A stretch of DNA of 64,000 nucleotides from RPQJ01 sp963846315. Its GTDB lineage: Bacteria; Pseudomonadota; Gammaproteobacteria; Steroidobacterales; Steroidobacteraceae. The stretch lies in assembly GCA_963846315.1 (NCBI GenBank), contig CAWJVM010000005.1, positions 186,001 through 250,000 of the forward strand. Reading direction: 5' to 3'. This document shows positions 8,728-16,777 of the stretch, in pieces. The notes beneath the pieces were generated by a model. That model made no database searches. It was not told the origin of the DNA and was given only the letters and a program-made list of their open reading frames with translations. Position 1 is the first letter of the stretch; every line of letters starts with the position of its first letter. The position numbers and the translations under genes were made by a program.

Positions 8728-9729
8728 TCAAAGTTTACCTTCCAGCGCCTGCAACTGTTCGATGGTGATGCCGACCTGGGGGTGGCCACCGAACACCGTG
8801 CCCAGCTTCCCGTCCTGGAAGTGCTTCCAGGCCAGTGCGTAAGCAGACTTCGGCAGCGGCAGGTAGCCGACTTCGCTCACCAGGTCGCCGTTCGTCAGCA
8901 TGAACTGCACGAACTCGCGGACTTCCGGGCGCTTGGCGGCCGAATCGCGCACGTAGACGAACAGCGGACGCGACAGCGGGGTGTAAGTGCCGTTGGTCAC
9001 GTTCTCGAGGCTGGGGCCGACCGGGCCCTTGCCGTTGTCGATCGCAACCGCCGTCAACTTGTCCTTGTGCGCGGCGTAGTACGCGTAACCGAAGTAGCCG
9101 AGGGCGCTCTTGTTGTTCACGACGCCCTGCACCAGCGTGTTGTCGTCTTCGCTGGCGGTGAAGTCGCCGCGGCTGGACTTCGCCTTGCCGTTAATCGCTT
9201 CGGTGAAGTAGTCGAACGTGCCCGAATCGGCGCCCGGCCCGAACAGCATCAGCTTTTCTTTCGGGAACTTCGGGTTGACCTGGTTCCAGGTGGTGATGCG
9301 GCCCTGCGCAGCCGGTTCCCACATCTTCCGGAGCTCGGCCACCGTCATCGACTTCGCCCAGGTGTTGGCGGGGTTGACCACGACTGTCAGCGCGTCGAAC
9401 GCCACCGGCACTTCCATGTACTTGATGCCGGCCTTGCTGCAGGCTGCCATTTCCTCGACCGTGATCGGCCGCGAGGCGTTCGCCATGTCGGTCTCGCCAC
9501 GGCAGAACTTCTTGAAGCCGCCGCCGGTGCCCGAGACACCGACTGTCACGCGAACTTTGCCGCGCTTCTGGATCTGGAATTCCTCGGCATACGCCTCGGA
9601 AATGGGGAACACGGTGCTGGAACCGTCGATCTTGATGGCGGCCTGCGCGTGGGCCCGTTCGGGAACGCCCACGGCCAGGAGACCGAGCGCGAGGGCCGGG
9701 AGGGTAATCTGCTGCCAGGAAAGCTTCAT
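8728..9729 (-). CDS. pstS: phosphate ABC transporter substrate-binding protein PstS
   Basis: PstS is the periplasmic phosphate-binding protein of the Pst importer. The 333-residue precursor has a signal peptide (MKLSWQQITLPALALGLLAV, cleavage near AHAQA). The mature protein begins with the phosphate-binding loop IKIDGSSTVFPISEAYAEEF and contains VGVSGTGGGFKKFCRGE, the second ligand loop of the SphX/PstS type, then PGADSGTFDYFTEAI. The ATG at 9729 has a good AGAGGAT ribosome-binding site. It is the first gene of pstSCAB-phoU and has a Pho box about 70 bases upstream, so strong induction under phosphate limitation is expected. Confidence 0.96.
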   Translation of the reverse strand: MKLSWQQITLPALALGLLAVGVPERAHAQAAIKIDGSSTVFPISEAYAEEFQIQKRGKVRVTVGVSGTGGGFKKFCRGETDMANASRPITVEEMAACSKAGIKYMEVPVAFDALTVVVNPANTWAKSMTVAELRKMWEPAAQGRITTWNQVNPKFPKEKLMLFGPGADSGTFDYFTEAINGKAKSSRGDFTASEDDNTLVQGVVNNKSALGYFGYAYYAAHKDKLTAVAIDNGKGPVGPSLENVTNGTYTPLSRPLFVYVRDSAAKRPEVREFVQFMLTNGDLVSEVGYLPLPKSAYALAWKHFQDGKLGTVFGGHPQVGITIEQLQALEGKL

Positions 9730-9801
9730 GAAAGGCATCCTCTGCTGTGGTCGGCCAAGGGCGGGTGCCCTGGTGGATGCCGCGCAGTCTGCCGCTCGAC
9801 T

Positions 9802-9818
9802 GTGACAGCCTCGTGACA
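9802..9818 (-). promoter_or_regulatory. Pho box upstream of pstS
   Basis: Read on the minus strand, two TGTCAC half-sites are spaced exactly 11 bases apart (TGTCAC, GAGGC, TGTCAC). This matches the tandem PhoB binding unit, whose half-site consensus is CTGTCAT. It lies 73-89 bases upstream of the pstS start, where PhoB would replace the -35 contact. Confidence 0.8.
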
Positions 9819-9919
9819 ATTTCGGGACTGGTGCAAGTGCTTGATCCGTCGAACCCTTTTGGCTTTAATGCCGGACCCGGCCCGGGTCCTGCAGCGATTT
9901 TACGAGCGTACCCAGCACG

Positions 9920-11047
9920 ATGTCACCGACCCTTGCCCTGACCGCAGACCTGTTGCGCCGGCCCTCCGTGAGCCCCGAGGACCACGGCTGCGTCGACGTC
10001 ATCTGCACCCGGCTCGAGCCGCTCGGCTTCAGCAACGAACGCCTGCGCTTCGGTCCGGTCGAGAACCTCTGGTCACGGCGCGGTAACGGCAGCCCGTTGC
10101 TGTGCTTTGCCGGTCACACTGACGTCGTGCCGACCGGCCCGCGCGAAGACTGGCGCACCGATCCCTTCGAGCCGGTCATTGTCGACGGCGTGCTGTATGC
10201 ACGCGGTGCCGCCGACATGAAGAGCAGCCTCGCGGCCATGGTCACGGCCACCGAGCGGTTCGTCGCCCGGCACCCCGATCACTCAGGCTCGCTCGCTTTC
10301 CTGTTCACGAGCGACGAGGAAGGCCCGTCGGTCGATGGCACGCGCAGGGTGATGGAGGTGCTCGAAGCACGCCACGAAAAGATCGACTGGTGCGTCGTCG
10401 GCGAACCGACCAGCAACGAGGCGCTCGGCGACACGATCAAGGTCGGACGCCGGGGGTCGCTCTCCGGTCGCCTGACGGTGCACGGCGTGCAGGGACACAT
10501 TGCCTATCCGCACCTCGCCGACAACCCGGTGCACGGGTTTGCGCCGGCGCTCGCGGAACTGGTCGCGACGCATTGGGACGCAGGTAACGAGTACTTCCAG
10601 CCGACGACGTTCCAGGTGTCGAACATCGCAGCCGGCACCGGCGCACCGAACGTCGTGCCCGGCGAATTGAAGGCACGCTTCAACCTGCGCTTCTCGACGG
10701 AACAGACCGTGGAGCGGTTGCAGCAGCGCGTGCTCGAGGTGCTCGACCGTCATCGCGTGAAGTATTCGCTCGAATGGTTCGTGTCCGGCCTGCCCTTCCT
10801 GACCCGACCCGGCACGCTGACTGCGGTCGTGGAGCAGGCGGTGCGCGAGACGATGGGACGCAGCCCGCAGCTCTCGACGACCGGCGGCACGTCGGATGGG
10901 CGTTTCATCGCGCCGACCGGCGCGCAGGTGGTGGAACTCGGCGTCATCAACGCGACGATCCACAAGGTGAACGAGTGCGTGCGCGTCGAGGACATCGACA
11001 CGCTGAGCCTTGCGTACGAGCGGATCATGGAGTTGCTGCTCGTCTGA
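9920..11047 (+). CDS. dapE: succinyl-diaminopimelate desuccinylase
   Basis: DapE hydrolyses N-succinyl-LL-diaminopimelate to diaminopimelate and succinate, a late step of lysine and cell-wall precursor synthesis. The 375-residue M20 family metallohydrolase shows the zinc and catalytic residues in order: CFAGHTDVVPTG (His and Asp), ARGAADMKSS (bridging Asp), TSDEEGPSVDGT (catalytic Glu and metal Glu), VVGEPTS and NATIHKVNECV (His near the C-terminus). The dimerisation domain with GRRGSLSGRLTVHGVQGHIAYP lies in the middle. The start is ATG at 9920, with 190 bp to the divergently transcribed pstS. Confidence 0.97.
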   Translation: MSPTLALTADLLRRPSVSPEDHGCVDVICTRLEPLGFSNERLRFGPVENLWSRRGNGSPLLCFAGHTDVVPTGPREDWRTDPFEPVIVDGVLYARGAADMKSSLAAMVTATERFVARHPDHSGSLAFLFTSDEEGPSVDGTRRVMEVLEARHEKIDWCVVGEPTSNEALGDTIKVGRRGSLSGRLTVHGVQGHIAYPHLADNPVHGFAPALAELVATHWDAGNEYFQPTTFQVSNIAAGTGAPNVVPGELKARFNLRFSTEQTVERLQQRVLEVLDRHRVKYSLEWFVSGLPFLTRPGTLTAVVEQAVRETMGRSPQLSTTGGTSDGRFIAPTGAQVVELGVINATIHKVNECVRVEDIDTLSLAYERIMELLLV

Positions 11048-11684
11048 CCCGCCTCTGCCGGCGCTGTTCCCTCGACCCTTCAGCGGGTCGCGGCGGCTGA
11101 TCGCGGGACCTTTCCCCGAGCTTGGAACGGCATACACACGCTGCGTAGTAGGAGTTCGATCCGGGACCTTTCCCAGAGCTTGGAAAGGCAGACACGCGCT
11201 AGTTGCAGGCGGTCGATTCCGTGCCTTCCCCCGAGCTTGGAAAGGCAGACACGCGCTCGGGGGAAGGCACGGAATCGACCGCTTGCGCCTCGGCGCCTGA
11301 GCGTTTCGTCGGGCGGAAACGACTGCCCGCAATAGCTGCCATCGGTTCACGCCCGACGACCCGCACGGCGCACGTAGCCGGACAGATGTCCGGACAGATG
11401 CAGAGGCGCTCAGCGTCAGGTGCGGGGCGCGCTGCGGGCGGCCAGCAAGAAGGTGACGCGGGTGGTCTGGTTCGGTGCGCGGTGACGTTGCGTGCGCCGT
11501 GCAACCTTTTCCGCGCGCGGAAAAAGGTGCTCAGGCGCTGCGTGTCAGGCGTTCGATCCGGTCTGTCCTGGCGCGCGCGTTTCTGCCTTTCCAAGCGCGA
11601 CAGGACAGACCGGATCGGACGCCAGGACCCTCGCCCTCGCGTCACGCGACCTCGCTGAAGCGGGCGAGGCGTACGAACGCGGAC
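11048..11684. repeat. intergenic field of long inverted repeats with a shared loop
   Basis: No gene is visible in the 637 bases between dapE and dsbB. Instead there are at least four copies of a core reading GAGCTTGGAAAGGCAGACAC (near 11117, 11176, 11233, and inverted near 11590). Two copies sit in the loop of long, otherwise unrelated stems. Bases 11209-11236 pair perfectly with 11255-11282 (28 bp), and 11548-11570 pairs with 11602-11624 with one mismatch. So the loop is conserved while the stem sequence differs. The section 11300-11500 also holds shorter palindromes such as TGTCCGGACAG..TGTCCGGACA. Translations across it are repetitive and look non-coding. Confidence 0.75.
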
Positions 11685-12206
11685 TCAGCGCTTCCGCCAG
11701 TTAGCCAGTGCGCCGAGCGCGGCGAGCCCGAGCAGGTTCAGCAGTACCCAGAACGGCATGCTGAACCCGAGGAAGCGCCAGGTGACCTTGGCGCACTCGC
11801 CGGAGCCGCTCAGCACCTTGCCCAGCACCTCGTGCAACGGCAGCACGTCCATCATGTAGTCGAGGCTGGCGCCGCATTCCGCAACCGCGCCCGGCGGCGC
11901 GTTGATCACGAAGATGTGCCGGGCCGCGACACCCATGCCGGCCAGGGCGGCGAGCACGACCAGCGTGCCGTAGAAGCGTCGCATCGCGGCGCTCGCGGGG
12001 TTGTGCAGCCACGCGACCAGGAAGATCACGCCCGTGGTGATCACGGCCACACGTTGCAGGATGCAAAGCGGGCACGGTTCTTCGCGCAATCCGTACTGGA
12101 CGAACAGCGCGTAGGCCATCAAGCCGGCACACCACAGGAATCCCGCCAGGTTGAGCGTGCGGGTCTGCAGCCACCAGGGCTGCCGGGAATCGAAAGTCAG
12201 GTTCAA
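11685..12206 (-). CDS. dsbB: disulfide bond formation protein B
   Basis: DsbB is the inner-membrane quinone reductase that reoxidises periplasmic DsbA. The 173-residue product has four hydrophobic helices and the two periplasmic cysteine pairs: EEPCPLCILQR (the CxxC that reacts with quinone) after the first helices, and the pair in the second loop around AECGASLDYM and GSGECAKVTW. The short C-terminal tail ends in NWRKR. The start is a TTG at 12206 preceded by CGGAG; no ATG is available without losing the N-terminal segment. Confidence 0.95.
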   Translation of the reverse strand: MNLTFDSRQPWWLQTRTLNLAGFLWCAGLMAYALFVQYGLREEPCPLCILQRVAVITTGVIFLVAWLHNPASAAMRRFYGTLVVLAALAGMGVAARHIFVINAPPGAVAECGASLDYMMDVLPLHEVLGKVLSGSGECAKVTWRFLGFSMPFWVLLNLLGLAALGALANWRKR

Positions 12207-12239
12207 ACGCGTGCTCCGCGTCCCGAAACAGGCGGCAGT

Positions 12240-12983
12240 CTACCCTTGACCACCCTGCTTCGTCGCGCGTGCCGCATGGATCTGCCTTTCGACGTCTTCG
12301 ATCGACAGGTGGCGGATGTCCTTGCCCAGCACCATGTAGACCACGTACTCGCAGATGTTCTTGGCATGGTCGCCCACGCGCTCGAGGGCGCGCGCGAGGC
12401 TCAGGATATCCAGCGTGCGCCGGATCGCGCGCGGGTCTTCCATCATGAAGGTGATGCACTGGCGCTGGATCGCCTCGTACTCTTCATCGATCACGCGATC
12501 TCGGCGAGCCACGTCGAGCGCCGCCTCGGTGTCGAGGCGGGCGAACGCATCGAGCGCGCCGTGCACCATGTCGGATACGAGTTCGCCGATGTGCTTCAGC
12601 TCGCGGTAACGATCCGCCGTGCGGTCGGAGTTCGACAGGCGCGCCGCGGCGTGCCCGAGCTTTTCCGTTTCGTCGCCGATGCGCTCGAGATCGGTGATGG
12701 TCTTGATGACCGCCACGATCAGGCGCAGGTCCGAGGCAGTGGGCGCGCGCGTGGCGAGGACGCGGCTGCAATCCTCGTCGATCGCGACTTCCATCGCGTT
12801 GACCTTGTGGTCCTGCCGGGCCACTTCCTCACCGAGGCGGCTGTCCCCGCCCACGATCGCCTTGACCCCGTTCTGCAGCTGCTGCTCGACGAGGCCGCCC
12901 ATCTGCAACACACCCGTCCGGATGCCTTCGAGCTCCGCGTTGTAACGGCTGTGGATGTGGTGCGAAAGATCCGAAGTGTCCAT
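12240..12983 (-). CDS. phoU: phosphate signalling complex protein PhoU (second copy)
   Basis: This is a second, complete PhoU of 247 residues. It has the canonical N-terminus (HHIHSRYNAELEGIRTGVLQMGGLVEQQL) and both metal-binding motifs (ASDLRLIVAVIKTITDLERIGDETEK and LERVGDHAKNICEYVVYMV). It lies apart from the pst operon, next to the porin and phoR/phoB, on the same strand. The ATG at 12983 is preferred over the GTG one codon before it; GGGAG lies upstream. With two PhoU proteins, one may act on PhoR and the other on Pst or polyphosphate metabolism; the sequence does not tell which. Confidence 0.95.
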   Translation of the reverse strand: MDTSDLSHHIHSRYNAELEGIRTGVLQMGGLVEQQLQNGVKAIVGGDSRLGEEVARQDHKVNAMEVAIDEDCSRVLATRAPTASDLRLIVAVIKTITDLERIGDETEKLGHAAARLSNSDRTADRYRELKHIGELVSDMVHGALDAFARLDTEAALDVARRDRVIDEEYEAIQRQCITFMMEDPRAIRRTLDILSLARALERVGDHAKNICEYVVYMVLGKDIRHLSIEDVERQIHAARATKQGGQG

Positions 12984-13056
12984 CACGGTGATTCATCTCC
13001 CGAGGCTGCCGTCTTGTACAGGACGGCCCGGACTGAGACAAGTTCAACCGGGCCAG

Positions 13057-13129
13057 AAAAAAAAGGCCCTCCCCGCGCCCTCGCCGGGGATCCTGGCGAG
13101 GGGGGCCCTTGCGGGACCGGGGGAGGGCC
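13057..13129 (-). terminator. intrinsic terminator after the porin gene
   Basis: Read on the minus strand, GGCCCTCCCC (13129-13120) pairs with GGGGAGGGCC (13074-13065) and is followed by eight T residues. A second stem inside the loop (CCTCGCC / GGCGAGG) strengthens the fold. It starts 16 bases after the porin stop codon. Confidence 0.85.
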
Positions 13130-13144
13130 GTCTGCGGGACGGGA

Positions 13145-14512
13145 TCAGAACTTGTAGTTCAGGTCCAGCTGCAGCCGGTCGTAGTCCAGTTCGACGCCCA
13201 CGTCCTTGTTCAGAGTATTCATGAAGTACGTGGCATTCATGGTGAAGTTCTTGACCGGGGCATAGCCGGCCTTGAGCACCCAGCCTTCCGAGTCCGTATT
13301 GCCGTTGCCGAAGTCCGAGTCGACCCACTGGCCGAACAGCGCGTCCTTGTCGATCGCCTGGTAGAACAGCCCCGCCTCCCAGGTCTTGGCATTGCTGGCC
13401 TTGCCGACCATCGCGCCGACGGCATAGGCCGTGTCGTACTCGACGTCGTCCGCGAGGTTGCGGGCATAGTTGGCCCAGAACGTCACCGGCAGGTTGGCCA
13501 CGGTGACGCCCATCTGCCCACCGAGCTCGAAGATGTCGTAACCGTAGGTCAGCAGGTTCGTCGTGTTCGCACCGATGCGGAACGTCGTGTTGCCGTTCGC
13601 GCTGTTCGCATAGAGCGGTGAATTGCCCTGGCAGGCGCCGCACTCGTAATAGTTCGCCGCGAGCACGGTTTCGCCGCCCAGCAACGGGAACTTCATGCCT
13701 GCCTGCAGGCCGAAAATGTTGGCGTCGGAGTTCTCGCCGTTCGGGTCCGCGTTGTACTGCTCACTGAGCCACCAGCCGTAGGCGGTGCCGAAGAACATGC
13801 CGCGGTCGAACTTGACGGCGCCACCTTCCGGGTTGAAGTCGCCGTCGTAGAACATGCTCTGGCCGGGCTTGAAGACCGGGTTGACCTGCTTGCCGAGCAG
13901 CAGGTTGCCGCCCTCCATGAACTTCCAGTCGACGTAGGCCATGTCGAGGCCGATCGACTTGCGCGTGCCGCTGCTGCCCAGCGTCTGGTTGGACGAGCGC
14001 GGATCGTCGCCGCCGGTGGCCAACAGCAAGGTGCCCTTGACGTTGTCGGTTGCCTTGAAATCGAAGCCGAGCCGGGCGCGGATACGCTGGCGGGCGCGAT
14101 CGGCGGCTTCCACCGCCTCGACCGTCGACGACGCGCTCCGTCCAGATGTTTTCCTGGCGGAAGCGGAAGTCGCCGCGGCCCTTGATCTTCGTCGCCCAGT
14201 CGGCGCCCTTTCACCTTCGAGATCTCGTTCGCCGCGACCGCGCCTTCTTCACGCAGGTCCTTCGTTTGCGACTTCAGGTAGTCCATCTCCGCCTCGCGGC
14301 GGTCGGCCAGCGCCTGCAGCTCCGAATTCTGCGTCTTGAGCTCGGCATTGGCCGTCTCGAGTCGGTTGAGACGCTCGGCCAGCGCCTGCATCTGAGACTG
14401 GATGGACTGGACATCGGCCTTGGTGGCCGCGCCCTTGGTCTGCGCGGACGCATCCGCGGCACTGAGCAAGCAGCGCGGCGGCGACGGCGGTCGCAAGCAC
14501 GGTCGATTTCAC
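13145..14512 (-). pseudogene. outer-membrane porin (OprP/putative-porin type), three frameshifts
   Basis: The intact parts describe a beta-barrel porin. The order is a signal peptide (GTG start at 14512, KSTVLATAVAAALLA), a short periplasmic coiled coil (VQSIQSQMQALAERLNRLE, ELKTQNSELQALADRREAE), a barrel that opens with GRGDFRFRQENIW and RARQRIRARLGFDFKA, and a C-terminal strand LQLDLNYKF with the terminal Phe needed for barrel insertion. The frame must change three times, near 14470, 14215 and 14125, each by one base. The downstream 320 residues are uninterrupted. Its place between phoU and phoR and the three Pho half-sites upstream suggest a phosphate or anion porin; this is inference. It may be intact in the living organism. 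Confidence 0.75.
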
Positions 14513-14616
14513 ATTGATCCCCTTTCGGTGGTTTGCCTGTCTGTTTCGGCTGCGCCGGGTGCGGTGCTCGAAAGCATCCGCCCGGCGTTTCCTTGGCGAC
14601 TTTTTACGCCGCGCAT

Positions 14617-14644
14617 GTGACAGGCAGGTTGCAGCGTGATGACA
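14617..14644 (-). promoter_or_regulatory. Pho-box-like triple half-site upstream of the porin gene
   Basis: On the minus strand, TGTCAT, TGCAAC and TGTCAC follow each other with exactly 11-base spacing. The outer two match the PhoB half-site and the middle one matches partly. The site lies 105-132 bases before the porin start and just after the phoR stop. Confidence 0.55.
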
Positions 14645-14672
14645 TCCGTACTGCAGGGCGCAGTCGGCAGGA

Positions 14673-15998
14673 TCAACGAAGCTGGGCAGCTCCGGCATCC
14701 GCACTTGCACGCAACTGGACCCGCGCGGGCGGAAAATGGCAGGTGAACGTGCTGCCCTTGCCTTCTTCGCTCGTAATCTCGAGTTGCGCGCCGTGCCGCT
14801 GCAATGCGTGCTTCACGATCGCGAGCCCGAGCCCCGAGCCGCCGAGCTTGCGCGAGCGGCCCGCGTCGACGCGGTAGAAGCGTTCCGTCAAGCGCGGGAT
14901 GTGCGCGGCCGGAATGCCGATGCCCGTGTCGCTGACCGCGACGTGGCTGCCCGCGGCATCGGTCCAGTAACGGACCGCCACGGTGCCGGACGCCGGCGTG
15001 TACTTCACCGCATTGGTGATCAGGTTCTGGAAAATCGAATGCAGTTCGGGTTCGGCGCCGAGCAGCAGCGCGTCCGAGTCGAGACGCAGTTCAAACCGGG
15101 CCGGCTGATCGCGGCGCGCGAGCACTTCCTTGCGCATCAGCGAAAGCAACCCGGCCACGTCGATGGGCTCCCTCTCCGCCTCGCTGCTGCCTGCCTCGAG
15201 GCGCGACAACTCCAGCAGGTCGGAGACGATGCTGTGCATGCGCTCGGCCTGGCGCTGCATCTCGCGCACCGGTTCGCGCCAGCTCTCGTCGAGGACTGGA
15301 TCGTCGGCGAGCGTGTCGAGGTAGCCACGGACCACGGTCAGCGGCGAGCGCAGCTCGTGCGACGCGTTGGCGACGAAGTCCCGGCGCATGCTTTCGAGCC
15401 GTGCCTCGGCCGTGACGTCGCGAACGATCAGCAGCTGCAGGTCGCGCGTGCTGGTGGTCACCAGGTTGAACGCGAACCAGCGATCGCCGAGGCTCGGCAT
15501 GTGGATGCGCGGTCCCGGTCCCCTGCCGCCGGCGGTGACGTAGTCCACGAACTCGGGCTGCCGGATCAGGTTGTCGATGCGAATGCCGTAGTCGAGTTTG
15601 CGGCGCAACTCGAGCCAGTTCGCCGCCGTCGGATTGAACCAGAGGATTTCGCGCGTGGGTCCGAGCAGGATCGCGCCGTCCGGCATGGCCGACGTCATGC
15701 GCCGGAGTTCGCGCAGCAGCGTCAGCGCGCGACGCTTGTGGAACCGCTTGCGCTGGTAGAGACGGTGCGCGTTGGCGACGACGTCGCCCCACAGGCCGCC
15801 CATGTTCGGTGGTTTCAGGATGCTGCGCAGACGCAGCCAGTGTTCGAAGCGGATGAGGTTGCTGGCCTGCCAGGCGACGACGGCCGCGAGGTACAGCGAG
15901 GCACACAAGCCGGGTCGCCCAATGATCCAGCCGAAAAGCAGGGCCACCAGCAGGCCGCTGCAGAGACCGAAGAGATGCTGCCAGGCGAGTCGGGTCAA
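14673..15998 (-). CDS. phoR: phosphate regulon sensor histidine kinase PhoR
   Basis: PhoR phosphorylates PhoB when phosphate is scarce and removes the phosphate when it is plentiful. The 441-residue protein has two N-terminal membrane segments (HLFGLCSGLLVALLFGWII, LCASLYLAAVVAW) with almost no periplasmic part, a PAS domain (about residues 95-190, MPDGAILLGPTREILWFNPT), the dimerisation domain with the phosphorylated His in VANASHELRSPLTVVRGYL (about residue 213), and a HATPase domain with N, G1 and G2 boxes (IFQNLITNAVKYTP, VSDTGIGIPAAHI, LGGSGLGLAIVKHAL). The start is TTG 15998 with GAGGAT upstream. It follows phoB by 33 bases. Confidence 0.95.
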   Translation of the reverse strand: MTRLAWQHLFGLCSGLLVALLFGWIIGRPGLCASLYLAAVVAWQASNLIRFEHWLRLRSILKPPNMGGLWGDVVANAHRLYQRKRFHKRRALTLLRELRRMTSAMPDGAILLGPTREILWFNPTAANWLELRRKLDYGIRIDNLIRQPEFVDYVTAGGRGPGPRIHMPSLGDRWFAFNLVTTSTRDLQLLIVRDVTAEARLESMRRDFVANASHELRSPLTVVRGYLDTLADDPVLDESWREPVREMQRQAERMHSIVSDLLELSRLEAGSSEAEREPIDVAGLLSLMRKEVLARRDQPARFELRLDSDALLLGAEPELHSIFQNLITNAVKYTPASGTVAVRYWTDAAGSHVAVSDTGIGIPAAHIPRLTERFYRVDAGRSRKLGGSGLGLAIVKHALQRHGAQLEITSEEGKGSTFTCHFPPARVQLRASADAGAAQLR

Positions 15999-16031
15999 GC
16001 GCTGCGATCCTCGGTCCGTCGAGCGACCGGC

Positions 16032-16727
16032 TTACTCGGGCCGGGTCGAGAAACGATACCCTGAACCACGCACCGTCTGCACCAGCGAGTCGCACGCAAA
16101 CGGCTCCAGCGCCTTGCGCAGCCGGCGGATGTGCACGTCCACCGTGCGCTCCTCGACGTAGACGTTGCCGCCCCAGACACGATCGAGCAACTGGCTGCGC
16201 GCGTACACGCGCTCCGGGTGCTCCATGAAGAACTGCAACAGGCGGTACTCGGTGGGACCGAGCGACACCGTTTGCTCGCCCACGATGACGCGGTGACTGA
16301 CGGGATCGAGCTTGAGCGCGCCCGCCTCGATCGACTCGCCCGAGGCGGTCGGCGACGTCCGGCGCAACACGGCCTGGATACGTGCCAGCAGTTCCCGTGG
16401 ACTGAAGGGCTTGGTGACGTAATCGTCCGCACCCCCTTCGAGACCCGCGACCTTGTCGTGCTCTTCGGCGCGGGCCGTGAGCAGGATCACCGGCAGGTCC
16501 TGCGTTTCCTTGTTGCGCTTGATCGAACGAGTAAGCTCGAGTCCGCTCTGGTCGGGCAGCATCCAGTCGACCAGCAGCAGGTCGGGACGGGAATCCGCGA
16601 TGCGCGCGCGCGCTTCGCTGCAGTCTTCCGCTTCGCTGACCGTGAATCCGGCGCGACGCAACCCGAACGCGATCATGTCCCGGATCGGCTTCTCGTCTTC
16701 GACGATCAGGATCTGCTTGCCTGTCAT
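16032..16727 (-). CDS. phoB: phosphate regulon response regulator PhoB
   Basis: PhoB is the OmpR-family activator of the Pho regulon. The 231 residues comprise a receiver domain (ILIVEDEKPIRDMIAFGLRR; phosphorylated Asp in LLLVDWMLPDQSG; LLTARAEE; Lys in DDYVTKPFSPRELLARI) and a C-terminal winged helix with the recognition helix VYVEERTVDVHIRRLRKAL and the wing VQTVRGSGYRFS. The ATG at 16727 gives MTGKQILIVEDE; a longer frame upstream is unlikely. A Pho-box-like site overlapping the end of tsaB lies 53-69 bases before the start, consistent with autoregulation. Confidence 0.96.
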   Translation of the reverse strand: MTGKQILIVEDEKPIRDMIAFGLRRAGFTVSEAEDCSEARARIADSRPDLLLVDWMLPDQSGLELTRSIKRNKETQDLPVILLTARAEEHDKVAGLEGGADDYVTKPFSPRELLARIQAVLRRTSPTASGESIEAGALKLDPVSHRVIVGEQTVSLGPTEYRLLQFFMEHPERVYARSQLLDRVWGGNVYVEERTVDVHIRRLRKALEPFACDSLVQTVRGSGYRFSTRPE

Positions 16728-16777
16728 GACTGGTCCGGTGCTGGCACGTAACATTGCACGCGCATTACAAGCGTCAA

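Noticed and set aside
11475..13157. A 560-codon plus-strand frame across dsbB and the second phoU
   Set aside because: It is antisense to two well-supported genes, contains repeat-derived sequence at its start and has no homology that can be recognised.
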